Below, one piece after another: positions 12,488-23,633 of a DNA stretch of 64,000 nucleotides. Numbering within the stretch: position 1 is the stretch's first letter; the number at the start of each line of letters is the position of its first letter. The position numbers and the translations under genes are program-made. Source of the stretch: Cercospora beticola (lineage: Eukaryota; Ascomycota; Dothideomycetes; Mycosphaerellales; Mycosphaerellaceae); the NCBI RefSeq assembly GCF_033473495.1, contig NC_088935.1, positions 372,001 through 436,000 of the forward strand, given 5' to 3'. The notes below the pieces were generated by a model. It searched no databases. It was not told where the DNA came from and saw only the letters and a list, made by a program, of their open reading frames with translations.

Positions 12488-12782
12488 GATGGCTGGAGCC
12501 TTGAGGTCTCGTCGCGGTGGCTCCGCCTAAGTGTTGATGCTGTAGTCGCGACTGGAATGGATGATTCGCTTGCGACGATCGGAGCGTAGGCCCTGTGCCA
12601 CTGTTGTCGCGTATCTCGTGTTCAGTGTCGTGTCATGGTCGGACGGGGGTCCGCCCACAGCATGCCAATGGAGCTAGTTAAAGTTGGTCGCGGAGTGAAG
12701 CTGGAGTCGCGAACCTCCGTCTCTCCTCGGCGTTGCCATTGAACCTCTGATTACGACCATCACCACAACAAATCACTCCACA

Positions 12783-13058
12783 ATGGCATATTTCCGCATT
12801 ACACTCCTCCGATCAGCCATCGGTCTGCCCAGAAAGACATCAGGAGTGCTGCACGCGCTCGGCCTCAAGAAGCGCATGACCACCGTCTACCACCCGGTCT
12901 CACAATCCGTCGCTGGCCAAATTTTCGCAGTCAAAGAACTCGTCGATGTCGCAGAAGTCGAAAAGCCACTCACAACGTCGGAGATGAAGGAATTAAGGAG
13001 ACCTGATCCTGGATTCTGGGTAGAGAGCAGAGCGAGAGATGCGAGGGGAGCAAATTGA
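12783..13058 (+). CDS. MRPL33: Mitochondrial large-subunit ribosomal protein uL30m (L33)
   Basis: This 91-aa protein of the mitochondrial 54S subunit belongs to the uL30 family. FRITLLRSAIGLPRKTSGVLHALGLKKRMTTVYHP shows the uL30 beta-alpha core: ITLLRSAIGLP, the GLP-RK loop and LGLKKR-x-TVYH. The rest (SVAGQIFAVKELVDVAEV) is the second strand and helix. Length matches yeast Mrpl33 (about 86 aa). There is no intron, and the ATG in CACAATGGC fits a strong start context. A 295-bp gap to the divergent SEC6 serves as a shared promoter region. It converges with the hydrolase gene downstream. Confidence 0.93.
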   Translation: MAYFRITLLRSAIGLPRKTSGVLHALGLKKRMTTVYHPVSQSVAGQIFAVKELVDVAEVEKPLTTSEMKELRRPDPGFWVESRARDARGAN

Positions 13059-13455
13059 AGAGGGAACGGCTCTGAGGGAAGAATGTTTTGAAGGGGAAAG
13101 GAGAACTGCTACGCACGCCGCAAGATTCGATGCAGGAACGTGCATGATAGAAGCAATGGAGTCGATCTTGTAGCAAAAAGAAGATGGAAAGCGTGCAGAC
13201 ATGACACAGAACCATGAACCGCATGCGCTTACACAGTTTGACCAAAAGCCAGCTGCACGTCCGAATGTGGGCAAAAGGCTGGAAATCTCCGTGAGCGGAA
13301 CGAGATACGGATACTCTCATGAGCTGCAATGTGGCTACGGCGAGCACGCGAGGCGATATGGAGGGAGAAGCGCACCGACTACGGCAGGTCGCTGATACGC
13401 AAGCACTACGAGAAAAGAATATTCGAGATTCGCATTCAATGTCTTTGAGACGAGG
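13059..13455. other. Convergent 3' flanks of MRPL33 and hydrolase gene
   Basis: 397 bp between two 3' ends. Minus-strand frames covering 12970-13347 lack start or domain support. Nothing else was seen. Confidence 0.4.
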
Positions 13456-14706
13456 CTATAACTTGGTCTGTGCCTCAAGCCATGGCAACACCACATTCTC
13501 CAAAATCTCAAGGCTGTTCTTTTCCAAGAACAGGAAATGTCCGTTGCCGTGGATTCCTACGTCGCCGAGGGAGACAAAATCTACTTCCAATCCTGCCTGC
13601 CTCATGTAATTTACTGTACAGTAATCATACACGTCATGATAGCTCGCCTCACCAGTTAAGACTAGATGTGCCACGTGTGACAGATGAGCCAGCTGTCTCG
13701 CCGGCTCGGCTTGTCTTGTACAGTCTGAAGAGTTCGAGTTCCTTGCAGGCACGACCTCTGTCCGCAAGAGACTTGCATCGTCATCCTCAAGCGGTGGATC
13801 ATAATGTAGTGGTAGATTAGTGAGGCCATAACGCCGGGCACCACCAGTAGTAGTGTAGCCTTGTGCAAATGGTGAACCTATCCAATTCTGGAAAGGAGGT
13901 CCTTGCGGCTCCATGCTCACGAGACCTTGGACAAGATGAGGAACGGTATCTGCGAGCTGGAATCCCCAAGGGCCTGATTGAGAGTGTGTAAAGACGAAGC
14001 TAGGCCTTCCTATCCTTTGGAGGAGCGCAGTGTATGAAGCATTGTTGTAGGATGCCTGGATAGTGCCGTTGATCAGAGCTGGGACCTGAGACGCGTAGAA
14101 GTCGTCAAAAATGGGGTCGCCAACTGTGCCTACGCGGAAGGTTAGCTCTGGTCGTCAAGATTACACACCGCGCTACCTGGCCTCACCTTCGCCCGGCCAT
14201 TGAGTATGCCCTGCTGCTTGAGGATAAGGAAGTGGATCTCGCTTCTCTGGTGCGGTGAATTGCGATTCGATTTGCTGTGTGGAAAAGGCCGTCAAGTCCC
14301 CATCATGGCCAGGTAGGTATGGTGACCTTCCTCGAGCTGCTTGGTCTGTGATGTAGACCTCATAGCCTGTGCGGAGCAGATGCGATGCCCAGCCTTCACG
14401 CCCGTCTGGGGTATTCAGAAAGTTTGTGCCTGACTGAGCATTGCCGTGTATCAATACGACTGGGTTGGACTTGGTGGTTTTGGGAGGGATAAGGTGTTCG
14501 ACATAGATCTGGCCGACCATGTAGCGGCTTGTGGTGTTCGATGTTGGTAAGGTATAATTGATATATTGTCCTCCGATGTAGAAGTATTGTCTGCTTGCAA
14601 AAGCCTCTGTAAGATCATTATGAAGCTCATCATGAGATTGGCCGGGAGAAGAACATGATGTTGTTGCTGCAACTGCTGCAGTCCAGAGGGAGAGCTTTAG
14701 GATCAT
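13456..14706 (-). CDS. Secreted alpha/beta-hydrolase (esterase/lipase-like), 2 exons
   Basis: This is a probable extracellular or cell-surface carboxylic ester hydrolase of unknown substrate. Exons are 14187-14706 and 13456-14129, with the intron having donor GTGAGG and acceptor GCGTAG, 397 aa. Residues 1-15 (MILKLSLWTAAVAAT) form a signal peptide. The oxyanion loop is VVLIHGNAQSG. The nucleophile elbow is H-S-Q-S-G with Ser225, a variant of GxSxG, and the probable catalytic His lies in GIHGNGHFLF near the C-terminus. Several N-x-S/T sequons and paired cysteines (SDCTRQ, YDYCT) fit secretion. The splice joins WPGEG to TVGDPIFDDFY, and the ORF M at 13920 is internal. It shares a 326-bp divergent region with NHP2. 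Similar fungal proteins are usually annotated only as AB hydrolase. Confidence 0.88.
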
Positions 14707-15032
14707 GCTGAATCGTGTGTAGACAGAAGGAGAAGAAGGAGCATGGCGCCATTTTGAGACTTGCTAGTACACTACAGTGTCTCCGCATCGCAGCCCTACA
14801 TTTCGCCGTTCGGAAGGATGCTGCAGCGCTGATGATGGGGCGATGGGATGCCGTAGCTGCAGTGGAGTTTCAATGCGATGCCAAGCTTTCCATCTGCGCC
14901 TCGAGCCGACCTGCCTCGCCGTAATTTTTGAGCTTGAGCTCCAGCGGAGAAAACTGCGTTAACCACGACACCAACCGCATCCTATCAACTCCATACTCGC
15001 GACACCGCTGCCACCCGATAGTCGCCTTCATC
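14707..15032. promoter_or_regulatory. Divergent promoter region, hydrolase / NHP2
   Basis: 326 bp between two start codons on opposite strands. No clear regulatory motif was recognised. Confidence 0.35.
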
Positions 15033-15958
15033 ATGGGCAAGGATAAGACAGAGGCCGAAATCGCGGCCAAGAAAGAGAAGAAGGAGAAGAAGCGCAAGCA
15101 CGAAGAGGTCGACGCCGATGCAGCGCCTACGCCAAAGAAAGAGAAGAAATCGAAGAAGTCGCGCAAGAGCGAAGGCGTAGACGAATCAGTAATGGACATC
15201 GACAACACCGAAGTCTCTGTCGTCGCGCCCAAGGAGGAGCAATCAGACGGCAAAGCACTCTCTGTCGTCGGCATCGCAGCTCTCGTCCCCTTCGCAAACC
15301 CACTAGCCAGCGAAAAAGACCAGAAAAAAGTTCTCAAATCCGTAAAGAAGGGTGAGTCCCAGTCTCGTAGTCCCCCCAGTACCATTCATCATCATAATCC
15401 TCGCACACCACAATTTCCCCCTTCCCATACAACAACAACCACGACATCGACAGTACAGCGCGCAACATCTGCAACAGCATCATCCTCTTCAGCAGTCCTA
15501 GACAGGCGTCAACCCCTGTCACAAGATCTCATAATCGAGGAACCCAAACTCTCCACATGGGCAGATTTCCTAACATACCTCCAGCTGCCAAATCCAAAGC
15601 CCTAAAGCGCGGCGTAAAAGAATGCGTCAAATCGATTCGCAAATCCCCCGTCGCAACACCCACATCCCTCAACCCGGCCAATTTACCTTCCGGAATCGTC
15701 ATTCTGGCCGCGGATATCAGCCCCATGGATGTGATTTCGCATATTCCAGTGCTGTGCGAAGATCACGGAATTCCGTACATTTACGTCCCATCGCGAGCGG
15801 AGTTGGGTGCTGCGGGGTCTACGAAGCGACCGACGAGTGTGGTGATGTTGACGCCGAATACTGGAAAGGGCGCAACGGAGAGCGCGGATGAGTGGAAAGA
15901 GGCTTATGCGGATTTGAACAAGCTGGCGAGGAAGTTGGCCGCGGAGGTCAAGGTCTAG
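15033..15958 (+). CDS. NHP2: H/ACA snoRNP protein Nhp2 (L7Ae family), 2 exons
   Basis: Nhp2 is the L7Ae-type RNA-binding core protein of H/ACA snoRNPs, acting with Cbf5, Nop10 and Gar1 in rRNA pseudouridylation in the nucleolus. Exons are 15033-15351 and 15585-15958, with a 233-nt intron (donor GTGAGT, acceptor CTCCAG) that is long for this locus, 230 aa. The N-terminal 70 residues are Lys/Glu-rich with several KKEKK blocks, which resemble a nucleolar signal and are longer than in yeast. The L7Ae fold follows: LKSVKKAAKSKALKRGVKECVKSIRK, then GIVILAADISPMDVISHIPVLCEDHGIPYIYVPSRAELGAA and KRPTSVVML. The joined AAKSKALKRGVKE is the family signature. It converges with the GGPP synthase gene. Confidence 0.93.
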
Positions 15959-16537
15959 CAGAGCTCACCTGCAATCCGGTTGGAGAGCTGAGATCTGCCT
16001 CGCAAGCACTGTGAAAACCTCTCCGGCTTGGACGAGAAGAAATCGAAGAGGTGCGAACGGTGGTCATGTTAATGACACGCTCATATGGGAAATGGTTCAA
16101 ACGGTGTCGCGGCGTCTGGAAAGGGGTTTGGTTGGACTGTACAGGAAAGTACTGTATGCGAAAATGCTATTACTGTGTCAATATGGAAATGGCGAACAAA
16201 GTTCAAATCTCTCTGTGAACGTCTCTCATCTCTTTCTCCCAGCAGCACTTTCTCTGAGGCGCCGTTGAATAAACACAAAGACAAGTCTGGAAGTAAGGGA
16301 AAGATTCGCATCATCTCCAAAATATCGTGACCTCGTTCAAATTGGTATCATGAGAAAAGCCAAGCTAAAAACGCGAAATTCAACAATGACCCCCCGTTTT
16401 CACATCTCAGCTTTCTTTTCCAGCATAAATGGCCTGCCAGCTGCAATCCTTTTGGCTCAAGCTCTCGACACATCTCGTCGTGCTCCTAAGGCTTCAGTGC
16501 CTTATTGACATCTCTGCTCGTCTCCGCTCGCAGTCCC
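15959..16537. other. Convergent 3' flanks of NHP2 and GGPP synthase
   Basis: 579 bp with no supported gene. Both flanking genes end here. Small frames on either strand show no domain. Confidence 0.4.
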
Positions 16538-18124
16538 TCAAGCACTAGCACTCCCCCTCGAATGCTTCCCATTATCCACTCTCAACTTTTCCAGAATCAG
16601 CTTCACAGACTCCCCTTTCCCCTGCTGCGCCCCATCCCTCACATCAATCTCATCCGCCAACGTCATAGCTTTCTTCGTCAAACCCCTTAGAACTCGCCGA
16701 GTATACGAAAAACTGCCACAGTTCTCCATATACTGCACCGCATACCTCTTCACCTCATCATCATTCGTCTTTTGTTTCAGAATATTGATCAAAACTAAAT
16801 TATTGGGATCGGATCGGATCGCGTGGATGATGGGAAAGGAGAATTTCCCTTCAGTGAGATCTTCGCAAAGGCCTTTGTTTTGGGTGTAAATGGTATCTGA
16901 GAGGTTGCGGTAGTCGTCTAGGATTTGGAAGAGAAGGCCGATTGTGTTGACCAGGGGAACGTAATCTGCTGGCTGATGGGGGAGGTCGGGGTTGGGATTG
17001 TAGTTGTGTGAAGGACTTTCGGCGCACATCAGCTTGATGGCTAGTCGGAATAAGCCTCCGGTTTTGTTGCCGACCATCTCGAGGTAGTCGTCTTCGGTGG
17101 GACATGTCAGGGTGTCGCGCCAGAAGAGGTCCATGCCTTGGCCACGATGGAGGTTTAGGAGTTCTCCTGTGTAGATTTGAATGACGAGGGGGTTGTTGAG
17201 TGTCATCAGCTCTTGCAGGGCACAAAAGTAAACGTAGTTGGCGCTGTTGATCGTTTGTGCAGTTCCAAAGATCGAATGGGCAACGGGAATGCCCCTCCGC
17301 AGCTGCGAATTGTCCTCGACATCATCGATCAGAAGTGATGCGGTATGCAGCAGGGCCACTGCTCGAGTGATCACCGCAAGCGAGGACGCAGGAACCTGCA
17401 GCCACTCGTTGAAGGCACTGATGAGCTGTGACCGAATGTCCTTGCCTGGGTGCGATTCGAGGTAGGCATATGGCCCTTTGAGGATGTTCTCCTTCTCTTG
17501 GCTCCAGCTGCTGCCGCTGCCATCGATCAGGTCGGCACCAATGACTGTAGGCGGCGACTGATTGTCTCGCGAGAAGTCCCGCGACGCCGTACTGGTGCCC
17601 GCCTTGTGGCCATAATTTCGTCCTTGCGACATCCACACACGCTCGTCGACTTCGGGGTAGCGCCTGCTCTCGGGCACTGACCCCAGACTGTATTGGCTGC
17701 GGTGTTTCTTGGATAGTTTACGCTCGCGGTCGTTGGAGTGGTTGCCGTTGGAGGCTGCTCGGTTAGAGCTCGTTCGCGTGGGGATAGTCGCAGGGTTTAT
17801 GGCGTGGGAGGACGAAGGTGGAGAAGGACTTTCGAGCGAGAGGAAGGTGGAGGTGGAGTTCATCTGTTCGACAAAGCGGCTGGAGCGTCCATCGGCGCGC
17901 GACAATGAATCCGAGCGGGTCTTGTTTGCGGCCGGAGGTGTGGTGAAGGGCGGACTCTCGCGCAGTGCAACGGAGGGGAAGAGGCTGTACTTCTTGGTCG
18001 GGGTGGTGCCGTTGGGTATGTCGGTGCTCGAGGCGCTGGGGGTGGTGTTGTAGGTGGGAGTCGTGGCACGCAGACCCCCCAGGCCCGCTGTCATGGGCAT
18101 AGTCGTGTTCAAGCAGCTGTGCAT
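16538..18124 (-). CDS. Geranylgeranyl diphosphate synthase with long N-terminal extension
   Basis: This trans-prenyltransferase condenses IPP with FPP to give GGPP for protein prenylation, carotenoids and diterpenes. The single exon encodes 528 aa. The catalytic domain starts near residue 208 ([25 protein letters not shown]) with the first Asp-rich motif DDVED (267-271) preceded by LLHTASLLI, the substrate stretch [25 protein letters not shown], and the second Asp-rich motif DDYRN (403-407). DDYRN in place of DDxxD is usual for type III fungal/animal GGPPS. Residues 1-205 are a Ser/Thr/Pro-rich disordered extension much longer than in yeast Bts1. The Met at 18124 is the first in frame, and the later M9 and M11 are alternatives. 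No polyketide synthase or terpene cyclase lies nearby, so a primary-metabolic role (AL-3/BTS1 type) is more likely than a secondary one. Confidence 0.93.
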   Translation of the reverse strand: MHSCLNTTMPMTAGLGGLRATTPTYNTTPSASSTDIPNGTTPTKKYSLFPSVALRESPPFTTPPAANKTRSDSLSRADGRSSRFVEQMNSTSTFLSLESPSPPSSSHAINPATIPTRTSSNRAASNGNHSNDRERKLSKKHRSQYSLGSVPESRRYPEVDERVWMSQGRNYGHKAGTSTASRDFSRDNQSPPTVIGADLIDGSGSSWSQEKENILKGPYAYLESHPGKDIRSQLISAFNEWLQVPASSLAVITRAVALLHTASLLIDDVEDNSQLRRGIPVAHSIFGTAQTINSANYVYFCALQELMTLNNPLVIQIYTGELLNLHRGQGMDLFWRDTLTCPTEDDYLEMVGNKTGGLFRLAIKLMCAESPSHNYNPNPDLPHQPADYVPLVNTIGLLFQILDDYRNLSDTIYTQNKGLCEDLTEGKFSFPIIHAIRSDPNNLVLINILKQKTNDDEVKRYAVQYMENCGSFSYTRRVLRGLTKKAMTLADEIDVRDGAQQGKGESVKLILEKLRVDNGKHSRGSASA

Positions 18125-18788
18125 ATGCAGCTGTCACAAGCTCGCTCGCTCGTGCAGTGGAGCTCCCGAATGCGGTCAAGTCGCCAGCTGCCGGGACAAT
18201 ATGAAGCCGACCGAGCCGACCGCCTGGGTCAGTCAGATACACAGATACAAAACCCGCGTGAGAACAATGTCGTCTACTGCCAGAGCTGTATAGCTCCGGA
18301 CATGCTTGCGGCCTGCGTCGTGAGGTCTCCTCGCCGCGGCCCGGTGGCTTGTCAATGAACCAGCACAGGTCACAAGTTGGGCCGCTAAGCACAAGATCAG
18401 CCAATATCTCTGAAGCGCCACCTCCGTCGACCACGACTCGTTATGATCATCAGGAACCGCGAGCTAGCAGTACTGATCGCCTGGTCCAGCGCTCTGGTGC
18501 CCAGAAGTTCCTGTGGTTCAAGTGCGAACAGGCGTTTGTCGGCAACCGGGATTACCCATCGCCACTTCTTGTGGCCGCGTACAACCAACAACTCCAGTGT
18601 AGCATGGTCCTGGTATTGCTGACTGCAGCAGAGAGGAGTGCGTGCGCGTTGAGTCTTGATTAAATCTCAGGAAGGATAATGTTGCTACAAATGCGATGTG
18701 GGTATCATTACTATCGGTACAAAACGCGGCTGCTGTCTCGCTATTACCGCAGAAGCATCCGAGCCTTCTCTATTCAGTCATCGCCCCA
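18125..18788. other. GGPP synthase upstream region / MFS gene 3' flank
   Basis: 664 bp. The minus-strand frame overlapping 17763-18434 is a shadow. No domain, RNA gene or repeat was recognised. Confidence 0.4.
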
Positions 18789-20607
18789 TTACTGTACGCC
18801 TGTGGTGTTGCTCTCCTCATCACCGGCATACGCGAACTTGGAGAATCTTCGAATCGCTGCTCCCTTGTAATAGAACACGTACGGAATGGCGCAGCACGCC
18901 AGCCCGATGAATGCCAAAAGGGTTGAAGCCCATTGGTCGCCAAGTCGGTGGTACATCTGGATGGTGAACAGTACGACAGCCGCGCCCCAGAGTGATCTGA
19001 GGAAGGTCTTTGCGGCAAGAGCACTTGCTGCTTGGTGCTGATAAGTGTCGACCAAATAGTTGTTGGCGCTGTTGTAAAGGAAGATAAATCCGAAGCCAAC
19101 AAACCAACCTCCAAAAGCAGGAGCAAACCAGGTCAGGCGTGGATATGATGTCCAGGCGAAGATGAACAGCCCTGTTGGAAATGTCAGTCTCCGAAAATGA
19201 GTAATCGACTCTGGCAATACACTTACCGACTGGAATAAACCAACACGAATACATCATCGGAATCAAGCGAACCTCAGCCGGAGGCTTCCCGTTATACTTC
19301 TTAACCTGCTTGAGGTAGTGCTTATTCACCCAAGGCGAGAAGAAAGCACTCATCACAACTCCAATCGCCAAAGGAATGAACATCAAGCCAGTGATAGATG
19401 CAGAGTATCCTTTCCCCTCCTGGAAGACAATTGGATATGCTAGAAAGAACATATAGAGCAATCCATAGAGGACAGACATGTAGAGCGAGATGAACATGAC
19501 AATCAGCTCTTGGAAGAGCAATTGAAATGGTCTCAACAAGAAGACTCGTAGTCTCTCGCTGAGTGGTCGTAGGTCCAGGTCCACTTCGGTCACGTATGAG
19601 TCGTTCCCAGTCTCTTTTCTCAGTTTCTTAGCTCGTCGGGCGAGGATAGTTGGTGCGTAAGTCTCCGGTACGGTGAAGGTGATCAAGATGTAGCATGCTC
19701 CAGACAAGATCAACTGGAGCCAGTAAAGCCATCTCCAGCCCAAATGATCAGCTGTGAAGCCTCCAATTAGTGGTCCAATAGCAGGGCCGATGAATGGTGC
19801 AGCACTGAATGCAGCCATGGGAACTCCTCTCTCTTCATTCCTCCAGAAATCTGCTAGTGTGCCTCCGACCAGAGTCATCGGAGCAGAAAATGCAATACCA
19901 TCGATCGCTCGACACACCAGCAAAGTTCCAATGTTCTTCGCGACTGCGCAAGGAATGATGAAGATCACAGCGACCAGCAGCGTGCTCGCGTACATGATTC
20001 TCCTGCCAAGAATCTCGCTCATGGGAGCAAAAGCCATAGGTCCAACACCAAAACCAACAACGAAGAGCGTGATAGTCAACAGACTGACTTCTTCGCTGAC
20101 GCCAAATGTCTCGGCTGGTCCGACCAGGTCTGCAGTGATCACAGCACTATTGAAGGCCACGGCGAAGCAGGTGATTGCAACGACCATGGTACAATACCAT
20201 TTATAGGCCTTTGACCAGTTCTTCGGATTGTCGGGATCATTTTCGACAAATGTGACGAGAGAGTACTCTTGGGGCTTCGCTTCACCGGTCTTGGTTCGTT
20301 TAATTGAGATGACAGGTTGGAGACCGGTCGCTGTTTCCTCCGTATACTCGCGCATCCGATCGCCAGCTTCGGCGGTAAGCGTTCGATAAGGGAGATTGAC
20401 AACGTCGACGGGATAAGGTTCGTGCGTGTGGACCTTGGTAAGAGGTCTCTCTGGTATCGCTCCATGATTCGGATCGTGATTGGGGTGGCGAACGTCGGTT
20501 CCGAAGTCGTTGTGCTTTTCGTGGTCCTTGTCGCTCAAGGAGGATTCGCTCGAAGATCTGCGAGCTCCTGAGGAAGCACGTTGTAGTCCGACTGCTTCTT
20601 CTGCCAT
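18789..20607 (-). CDS. MFS drug/polyamine:H+ antiporter, DHA1 family, 2 exons
   Basis: This 12-helix plasma-membrane exporter is of the polyamine/multidrug DHA1 type. Exons are 19227-20607 and 18789-19171, with intron GTAAGT...CCAACAG, 587 aa. The cytosolic N-terminus (about 135 aa, acidic and polar) ends in [17 protein letters not shown], the standard lead-in to helix 1. Motif A-like sequence is [16 protein letters not shown], and motif C-like sequence is [19 protein letters not shown]. The uninterrupted frame runs past the splice site and ends in nonsense. The spliced exon restores [43 protein letters not shown], the conserved helix 10-11 region. A TATATATAA element sits about 110 bp upstream of the start on the coding strand (near 20716-20724). 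The substrate cannot be named from sequence. Confidence 0.93.
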
Positions 20608-23600
20608 GCTGAAACCTGTGCAGTCGATAGCAGGAAGGAATCGAGGGGATGATAGACAATGATAATGAGGTCAGTGAAAGGCCAACAGCACCTACATGGT
20701 ATCCACAATCCATCTTATATATATGGCAGCATGACTTCGAACAATAACATCATGTCGAGGTAGCTCCGCGTTGCAGCCGCCCATGGTCCGCATGAGAAGG
20801 AATCACGACGGTCAGTTATTAAAGATCTGTAAAGGCTTGGCAAGAACTATGATGCTTTGTTGACCATCCGAGATATCTCCTGCGCACATGAAGAGAACGA
20901 AGCCTTTTGATAAGATGTCGGCACGGTCCGCTGGTGCAAGAAGAGGAACCCTTGCACCGATTCCAGGCCGGCCAGGCCCGTCGTGTTCCTGGTTTGCGGT
21001 CAAGCAATGGTGGATGTTGTGCGATGTTCGAAGCGTTATCGGAGGCCGACGAACTGACCGAGTGCGAGAATGTGCTATGCATAGCGCTTTTGTGGAAGAC
21101 ATGTGCAGAAATCTGGAACTCGCCACTACAGAATGGTCAGCAGTTCGTGCACATTTGGAAAGAGCACCACGCACAGCACCACATGTCAGCGCATGGTTCG
21201 CGGTGCAGCAATGTTCTACAGCTCGTGGTTCTGTGGTACGAGTAGAGCCAAGCCATGCGATCCGCTTCTAGGAATGACGTACGAACTTGAACACTCCGAC
21301 AGGCCGTGCTGTGTTCAAGCCCCAATGCGCAGGCACAGTCGAACGCCTAGCGATGTCGAAATCTGACGAACATCACCGGCAGTCAGTCATGGTATACTGC
21401 GGAAGGCTGCGCTGTTCTCTGTTGGCCGCCCAGGACTGCACAATGGAGTGCTAGAAGAACACTTCTGGCTGTACTCAGGCCGCATGCTGTGGCCATGCAA
21501 ATTCACCTGGTCGAGGAACTGCATGCCGCTCGCGTGCAACGATTCACGGAGGAGTTCTTTGGATCCAGAGTCCTGGTCTGGCCATGCTGCTGCGGTGATT
21601 GTGCACAAGCACAAATCGATCAACATGTCGTGTTGCGTAGCAGATGGCGCAGGTGGTGGCGGTTGTGGCCTGGTCGGTAAGCGATAGGAAGGCATACCAT
21701 TGCACAATGACGCTGTCGCTGTGCTGCGCAGGTGCAGATAGACGATATCGTTGCGCAACCACGTTGCTCGGTAGAAGTCTACGCGCCCAGTTGCTCCTGG
21801 GCTGCTTCGCGCAATGAAAATAGCGACAGATACGACGGTAGCATCGCAAACGATTCGACGTCCAGCCCGTACGAAGAGGCCAAAGAGATCTGCAGAGCGC
21901 CCTGACTCGGCATGATATGTGAAACGCTGCTCACGTCTCAGCGTGTCCAGATTTCGGAGACTTGCGGCCAATCTTTCCAGAAGCGAAGAGCAATGGCTTT
22001 GAGGTGACGTCCATCTGCTGCAGGGTTGATGTCGCTTCCAAGTTCCAACATGCTGCGAACACTGCTCTCGACTGCTGTGCTGCCAATGCGCAGAATGAGG
22101 CCGAAATGGAGCCCGGATTGGCAATGACAATCAGGCACCACAGATCGGAGAAGTCAGCGTCGGCTTCGCGATGCAGCTCACCGTCGCACAGGCCGAGCAC
22201 CAGGTGAAGTGGCTGGAGAGCAAGGATGGCAGATGAAGAGAAGTGGGAAATGTTGGTGAGGCTCCAGGATGCGCTGCTCAATTCTTCCGCCGCACCAGCC
22301 TCTGCTGAGTCTGCCGCACGTGTCAGCTCATCATCGCCGTCGTCGTGAGTCGATGTGCGCGATGCACGGCGGTGCAGCTGGCGACGAGCGGCACGGCGAC
22401 GAGGTGTGCGCGCAGCATGAATCGCACGCTGTCGAGCTGCCACGTCGAGCGGTGCAGGTGCGAGCGCAGCAGGTGCAGAGCGAGCCGAGGAAGTCGCGGA
22501 GCTAATTCGTGCGCTACTCATGGGCCGATGCACGCTAGCACGTCTCGTCACATCCGCTGGCGTCAGCTCACTTCAGCCACCCGAAGTCTTCCCCTCCCGG
22601 CCCCCAGGGAGTCCAGCGTTTCCTTATGAAGAGCCCGGCCGCGCTCCAGTTCCTCCTGCTTCCGTTTCTGCAACCTTCGCCTGTCTTTCTGCCCAACGCT
22701 GCCCAACATCAACCACTACTTCTCCCTCTCTCCTCCAGTGGACAGCTTCCCTACTCCGCAACGATCATCCGCGTCGTTTGTGTTGCTATAACACCTTCAC
22801 ACACACACGACAACAAACAAACTTGGCTCTTCCTGTAGCCTCGTATCGGACTTTCCAGGATGACATTTCGCAGCCGCGAGGATCAATTGGCCGCCAGGTA
22901 CTTTCTTTTCTATGTTCTACAGCGTTGCTTTGCAAGATAATGTACTTGAACTCTGTTCGAGATCGTATTGTATTTCATTTCTCAGATCAGACCATTGCTA
23001 CGGACTCCACGGATACCCCTTCTGCCAGCCGGCTTTGGACATGGAATTGGACCTTTGATTGCCATGGACTTGCTTCCCTTGGACTTGACTTGATTGCGGA
23101 CTCCCAGGCCGGAACGGATTGTCTCTACGCTCCAATGCGTGTTGAGTCACATGGTCGGCTTGAAGCCTCCAACTTATTCACAGTGGAGTTGCTCGTCACC
23201 TGTTCTCAGCATCGCGGATATGACCTTTACCACACGGATCATCCCAAGGATTAGGAAGAGAATCTGCGCGGCCGCGCGATTCGATGGCCCAATCTGTGTT
23301 TCCTGGTGTTCCCTCCGCAGAGATGGTCTTGCTACCTGTTTGGATCGTTGAGAAGCTCTCCCACATTGGATAATGTCGACTACTCTGACCCTCACCGAAT
23401 ATCTGCCGCCGCCACCCTTGGATCCCTTCAATCCTGTTCGACGCACTTTTAACGACGTTTGGCCCGCGACTCTGTACCTCCTGTTTCCATTCGACACATC
23501 TGGCGCGCTCTTGTTTTACACGGCCACGGGACGGGACCATTTTTTGTTTTGTTTATGTTTCTTCTTGTATTACGTTGCTTACAGACCACAGTGTCGTTGC

Positions 23601-23633
23601 TGCTGTCGACGATGACACGAACTGACGTCTCAT
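20608..23633. other. 3-kb stretch without a supported gene; includes probable leader of C2H2 gene
   Basis: The MFS promoter lies at the left edge (TATA-like run near 20716). The rest has overlapping open frames on both strands (for example 21387-22130 and 21931-22551, minus) of biased composition with no clear domain. From about 22600 the plus strand becomes pyrimidine-rich, with a CA-repeat-like ACACACACGACAACAAACAA tract near 22800 and several ATGs. I read this as a long, possibly intron-containing 5' leader for the zinc-finger gene. The sequence GTGTGTAG just after the presumed start at 23634 could be an acceptor. Confidence 0.4.

Noticed and set aside
18820..19226. Continuous ORF reading through the DHA1 MFS intron
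   Set aside because: The read-through gives a nonsense tail, while splicing at GTAAGT/CAACAG restores conserved helices in another frame.
21387..22551. Two overlapping minus-strand ORFs of 247 and 206 aa
   Set aside because: Biased Arg/Ser/Ala/Pro composition, mutual overlap and no recognisable domain. Kept only as a finding.
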